DNA of 64,000 nucleotides from an uncultured Bacteroidales bacterium (GTDB lineage: Bacteria > Bacteroidota > Bacteroidia > Bacteroidales > WCHB1-69), in the NCBI GenBank assembly GCA_937901455.1, contig CALDIA010000054.1:98785-162784 (forward strand), written 5' to 3'. Below the pieces are notes generated by a model. The model saw only the letters and a list, made by a program, of their open reading frames with translations. It did no database searches and was not told the origin of the DNA. Positions 60,772 to 64,000 of this stretch are shown piece after piece; within the stretch, counting starts at the first letter, position 1, and each line of letters opens with the position of its first letter. The position numbers and the translations under genes were made by a program.

Positions 60772-61749
60772 ATGAAAAAATTTGTAATTTCATTCTGTGT
60801 TTTTTCTGTTTTTTTCCTTTCCTGCAAGCCGAAACCGGGCGGGAGTATTCAGGTGGAGAACTTTTCAACTGGCAAGGCAGGGGAGATGATATTGGCGATG
60901 GATACGTCCTATTGGTCTGCGGATATGCGTAAGGGAATTTTGGATGTGTTGCATCAGCCGCAGCCTGCCATCAACCAGAAAGAGCCTATGTTTGACGTGC
61001 TGGAGTGTAGTAATAAGGACTTCACAGCTTCATTTATGCGTCATCGCAATATCGTACAGTTCGACTACAATCCCAAATATGCGGGCAACAGTTTTCAGAT
61101 CAAGAAAGATGCCTATACATCTCCGCAGATACATGTATATATAAAGGGTAACAGTGTGGATTCGTGTTATCAGTTGTTTCTGCAAAACCAGGATGAAATC
61201 ATCAGGGCCATGTACGACAATGATATTGCGCGGTTACAAAATGCCCAGCGTAAGATGAACAATCCTTCAATGGAGGAGAAGGTGTACAAAAAATTCGGTA
61301 TTCGGCTGACTATACCCGACAATTATTTTGTGGGACGAGAGGAGCAGGATTTTTTGTGGTTGTGTTATCGTACTCCCAAGAACGACCGTTTTATAATGAT
61401 CTATCGGTCGCCTGCATACCCGCTCACGCGCGACAGTATCGTTGCTGAGCGCAATCGCATCACGAAAGCTTACATTCAGGGGGCCGTGCTGGGCGCTTAC
61501 CCGATTGTTTCCGAGATTTCTGGCTATCCGCTGACTGATACGGTTAAAATTCATTATCATGAGGGTGTGGAACAGCGCGGTTTTTGGGAGTCTGTGAACG
61601 ATAAAATGGGAGGCCCCTTTTACAGCTTCACGACACTCAACAACGACAAAACCTCCTGCATCACCGTGGATGGTTTCATCTATGCACCTCAGGAAGCCAA
61701 ACGTGATTATCTCCGCGAGGTGGAGGCCATCGTGAAATCTCTTAATTAG
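60772..61749 (+). CDS. DUF4837 family lipoprotein
   Basis: A 325-residue predicted lipoprotein: MKKFVISFCVFSVFFLSC puts the lipid on Cys18, followed by a KPKPGG spacer. The body matches the DUF4837 pattern as I recall it (GEMILAMDTSYWSADMRKGI, EPMFDVLECSNKDFTASFMR, KFGIRLTIPDNYFVGREEQD, FLWLCYRTPKNDRFIMIYRS, RGFWESVNDKMGGPFYSFTT). The family is widespread in Bacteroidota and has no known function. It precedes the DUF4340 gene by 54 bases, which has its own promoter box. Confidence 0.82.
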   Translation: MKKFVISFCVFSVFFLSCKPKPGGSIQVENFSTGKAGEMILAMDTSYWSADMRKGILDVLHQPQPAINQKEPMFDVLECSNKDFTASFMRHRNIVQFDYNPKYAGNSFQIKKDAYTSPQIHVYIKGNSVDSCYQLFLQNQDEIIRAMYDNDIARLQNAQRKMNNPSMEEKVYKKFGIRLTIPDNYFVGREEQDFLWLCYRTPKNDRFIMIYRSPAYPLTRDSIVAERNRITKAYIQGAVLGAYPIVSEISGYPLTDTVKIHYHEGVEQRGFWESVNDKMGGPFYSFTTLNNDKTSCITVDGFIYAPQEAKRDYLREVEAIVKSLN

Positions 61750-61776
61750 GATGTAACAAAGAACATGGGTTTTTTG

Positions 61777-61784
61777 TACTTTTG
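61777..61784 (+). promoter_or_regulatory. Bacteroidota -7 promoter box for the DUF4340-ribD unit
   Basis: TACTTTTG followed by CACCCC, 20 bases before the next ATG. Confidence 0.7.
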
Positions 61785-61803
61785 CACCCCTAATTTTTAG
61801 CAG

Positions 61804-62886
61804 ATGAAAAAGACCAGAATATTTGTTATCGTAGCTGCCATCCTTGTGGTGGTGGCTATTTGTTTGGTGCTTTTGAAGCTCCATGCCCGCAATAGCGGCG
61901 CACCCAAGGCAGAGATGTTTGCCGTTAAAGACACTGCCAACATCACCAGAGTCTTCATTGCTGACATGAATGGCGAAAGCGCATTGCTCGTCAGGAAAGA
62001 GGATGGCTGGTATGTGCAGGATTCCATAAAGGCACAAGACATAAAGGTCCATGACCTCCTTTCTACCATCAGCAATGTACGCCTGCAGCAAACCGTGGCA
62101 AAATCGGCCCAATCGAATATCAACAAAATGATGTCGGTCAATGCCGTCAAAGTGGAGATTTACCGCAAGGCTCCAAAATTCACTATTTTTAAGAAACCCT
62201 TCTTTGTGAAAGAACGCCTGGACAAAACCTATTACATGGGACCGGCCACAATGGACAATATGGCCAACTTTGCCATTTTGGAGGGATATGATGAACCCTG
62301 CATAGTTCATATTCCAGGATTCCGAGGTTTCTTGACCCCGACTTACTCTTTCCGCCCGGTTGAATGGTACAATTGCGATGTGTTCAGTACAAAAATCACG
62401 CGCATACAATCGCTTACCGTTAAAGATTTTGAGAAACCGGAAGAATCCTTCACCATTGAGAAGGCTGGAGCGCGCTTCTTCAATCTTTTTGATGCTGAAC
62501 ACCAGCAAATCATGCATTACGACACAATCAAGCTATTAGATATGCTGGCTGAGTACCGCGACCTGAACTACGAACGAATGATGACAGACTTTACACAACA
62601 GGAGAAGGACAGCATCTTGCAAAACTGCATTTTCAAGACTATTGTGTTGAAAGATGTAAATGGGGAGGAGACGCGTTTGGATATGTATCGGAAATACACT
62701 CCCGAAGATATCTACTTGGATGCCATTGTGGGCGGCGGCGGTGCTGATTCAGAGTATAATACGCCATACAACAGGGATAAGTTCTATGCGGTGCTGAACG
62801 GCGACACACAGCATATTTTGCAGTGCCAGTATTTTCATTTTGACAGGCAGGTGCAACCGTTATCCTATTTTTTACTTCAAAGGTAA
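61804..62886 (+). CDS. DUF4340 family membrane-anchored protein
   Basis: A 360-residue protein with one N-terminal membrane segment (about 6-25, IFVIVAAILVVVAICLVLLK) and a soluble outer part containing the DUF4340-like pattern FAVKDTANITRVFIAD, LLVRKEDGWYVQDS, LLSTISNVRLQQTVAKSAQS and later beta strands. DUF4340 proteins often accompany Gld-type ABC transporters of gliding motility, but no gldA/F/G genes are near here. It ends six bases before ribD. Confidence 0.8.
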   Translation: MKKTRIFVIVAAILVVVAICLVLLKLHARNSGAPKAEMFAVKDTANITRVFIADMNGESALLVRKEDGWYVQDSIKAQDIKVHDLLSTISNVRLQQTVAKSAQSNINKMMSVNAVKVEIYRKAPKFTIFKKPFFVKERLDKTYYMGPATMDNMANFAILEGYDEPCIVHIPGFRGFLTPTYSFRPVEWYNCDVFSTKITRIQSLTVKDFEKPEESFTIEKAGARFFNLFDAEHQQIMHYDTIKLLDMLAEYRDLNYERMMTDFTQQEKDSILQNCIFKTIVLKDVNGEETRLDMYRKYTPEDIYLDAIVGGGGADSEYNTPYNRDKFYAVLNGDTQHILQCQYFHFDRQVQPLSYFLLQR

Positions 62887-62892
62887 TCTCGG

Positions 62893-63861
62893 ATGGAAGG
62901 CCACGAGCGTTATATGCAACGTTGCCTGCAACTCGCCGCGTTAGGATTGGGCGCTGTGCAGCCTAACCCTATGGTGGGCGCTGTGATTGTTCATGACGGA
63001 CAGATCATCGGCGAAGGCTATCACCATCGTTATGGCGAGGCCCATGCGGAGGTGAACGCCATAGCATCCGTAAAAGAGCCCGAATTGTTGTCACGCTCCA
63101 CCTTGTATGTCAGTCTGGAGCCTTGTGCCCATTATGGAAAGACACCGCCCTGTGCCGAAGCCATTATCCGCCATCGTATTCCCAGAGTGGTGGTGGGTAC
63201 ACAAGATTACCATAGCAAGGTTAACGGTGCTGGTGTCCAGATGCTTCGCGATGCTGGAGTAGAGGTAATCATGCCCGTGTGTGAAGCTGAATGCGTGGAG
63301 TTGAACAGACGCTTTTTTACCTATCACAGACTTTATCGGCCCTATGTGATTTTGAAATGGGCACAAACCCAAGACGGCTTTATGGACGTGGATCGTAGTA
63401 ATCCTACTGAAAATCATGACTATTGGATCACCAATCCCGCGCTCAAGGTCATGGTGCACCAATGGCGTAGTGAAGAGGATGCCATTTTGGTAGGATGGCG
63501 TACTATGGCACACGACCAGCCCCAGTTGACTACTCGTCTCTATCCGGGAAAGGATCCACAACGGTTCGTGATGCAACGAGGCGAAGAGATTATCTCACCA
63601 CTGTCCTATACCCCGCTTCCCATGGATGTGGAACAAACCCTCCGACAATTGTATGAGCATCATGTCCAATCGGTAATAGTGGAGGGAGGAAGGAGCACTT
63701 TGGATATGTTCATAGAGTCTTGTTTGTGGGATGAGGCCCGCATATTGGTGGGCAATGTTCGCTTTGGCAAAGGCCTTCCTGCCCCTGCTCTGCCCGCCCC
63801 ACCGTGCAAAGTATCCATCATTGACCATAATACAATAGTTTATGTTCGAAGACACCTTTAA
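62893..63861 (+). CDS. ribD: Bifunctional riboflavin deaminase/reductase RibD
   Basis: A 322-residue two-domain enzyme for two steps of riboflavin synthesis. The N-terminal deaminase (about 1-145) has the zinc site HAEVNAI and YVSLEPCAHYGKTPPCAEAI with substrate-binding PNPMVGAVIVHDGQIIGEGY before it; the C-terminal reductase (about 150-322) has RPYVILKWAQTQDGFM, SEEDAILVGWRTMAHDQPQL and VIVEGGRSTLDMFIE. All zinc ligands (His, two Cys) are present. The start of the YigZ-family gene lies inside the last 20 bases of ribD in another frame. Confidence 0.96.
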   Translation: MEGHERYMQRCLQLAALGLGAVQPNPMVGAVIVHDGQIIGEGYHHRYGEAHAEVNAIASVKEPELLSRSTLYVSLEPCAHYGKTPPCAEAIIRHRIPRVVVGTQDYHSKVNGAGVQMLRDAGVEVIMPVCEAECVELNRRFFTYHRLYRPYVILKWAQTQDGFMDVDRSNPTENHDYWITNPALKVMVHQWRSEEDAILVGWRTMAHDQPQLTTRLYPGKDPQRFVMQRGEEIISPLSYTPLPMDVEQTLRQLYEHHVQSVIVEGGRSTLDMFIESCLWDEARILVGNVRFGKGLPAPALPAPPCKVSIIDHNTIVYVRRHL

Positions 63862-64000
63862 AACCATATTGGCACCTAGCTTTGGCAGCTACAGTGAGAA
63901 AAGGAGTAAGTTTTTGGCTTACGCTTTTCCCGTGGAGACCGAACAAGAGGTGAAGCAGCGTCTGACGGAAATACAGAAGAAGCACAATGACGCCCGCCAC
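63842..64000 (+). CDS. YigZ/IMPACT family protein, N-terminal part, cut by window edge
   Basis: The first 53 codons of a gene leaving the right edge: MFEDTFKTILAPSFGSYSEK, then RSKFLAYAFPVETEQEVKQR and KKHNDARH. SEKRSKFLAYAFPV and the terminal HNDARH are the family pattern (UPF0029, YigZ). Its ATG overlaps the ribD end by 20 bases, so translation is likely coupled. The function of the family is only loosely known. Confidence 0.85.
   Translation, partial: MFEDTFKTILAPSFGSYSEKRSKFLAYAFPVETEQEVKQRLTEIQKKHNDARH

Noticed and set aside
61267..62517. A 416-codon open frame on the minus strand
   Set aside because: Antisense to the DUF4837 and DUF4340 genes, which have promoter boxes, signal sequences and normal starts.

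Overview
The window looks like a chromosomal segment of a Bacteroidota bacterium, most likely order Bacteroidales, from a lineage that has a type IX secretion system (T9SS). The evidence is: SprA/Sov, a PorG-like barrel, three cargo-type proteins with T9SS C-terminal tails, the bifunctional DAHP synthase/chorismate mutase type II, the Bacteroidota SerA variant, and about two dozen promoters of the Bacteroidota form TAnnTTTG placed 20-60 bases before genes. Most starts lack a Shine-Dalgarno sequence. No phage, insertion sequence, CRISPR array or defence island was seen. The species cannot be named from this sequence alone.

Layout. 1-7 kb: 5' part of der, frr-gcvH, an Old Yellow Enzyme/2-hydroxyacid dehydrogenase pair, purD with an MltF-like lytic transglycosylase, and a small lipoprotein. 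7-17 kb: ruvA-sprA, then a T9SS-exported subtilase transcribed behind tRNA-Arg. 17-20.4 kb: serC and serA, with a frameshifted four-helix-bundle gene inserted between them, and purN. 20.4-23 kb: a cysteine-rich lipoprotein, sodB and hutI. 23-32.7 kb: a likely five-gene operon (PepSY-like secreted protein, prmA, a 1495-residue secreted protein of unknown function, DAHP synthase/chorismate mutase, C-terminal processing protease). 32.7-41.7 kb: tRNA-Phe, a SAM hydroxide adenosyltransferase, an M64 peptidase, purC, metG, two tandem T9SS cleaved-adhesin proteins, and infC-rpmI-rplT. 41.8-47.7 kb: an envelope-assembly operon (PorG-like, uppS, bamA, three ompH/skp). 47.8-55.4 kb: a ferredoxin, mutS, tRNA-Lys, a small antitoxin-like ORF, folE, an MBL hydrolase, a 16-repeat MORN/YwqK protein and an exonuclease/phosphatase-family protein. 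55.5-64 kb: comF, a secreted protein of unknown function, rpsF-rpsR-rplI, a phosphodiester-glycosidase-like protein, dprA, DUF4837 and DUF4340 proteins, ribD and the start of a YigZ-family gene.

Functionally the window is mostly housekeeping (translation, serine, purine, aromatic, folate and riboflavin synthesis, DNA repair and uptake) mixed with outer-membrane biogenesis. Two T9SS machine parts and three predicted cargo proteins are here, and the PorG-like gene shares an operon with BAM/Skp genes. The items most worth a second look are the four-helix-bundle insertion flanked by inverted arrays of degenerate octamers, two genes whose promoter box almost touches the start codon, the unidentified 1495-residue secreted protein, and the seven-cysteine lipoprotein tail.
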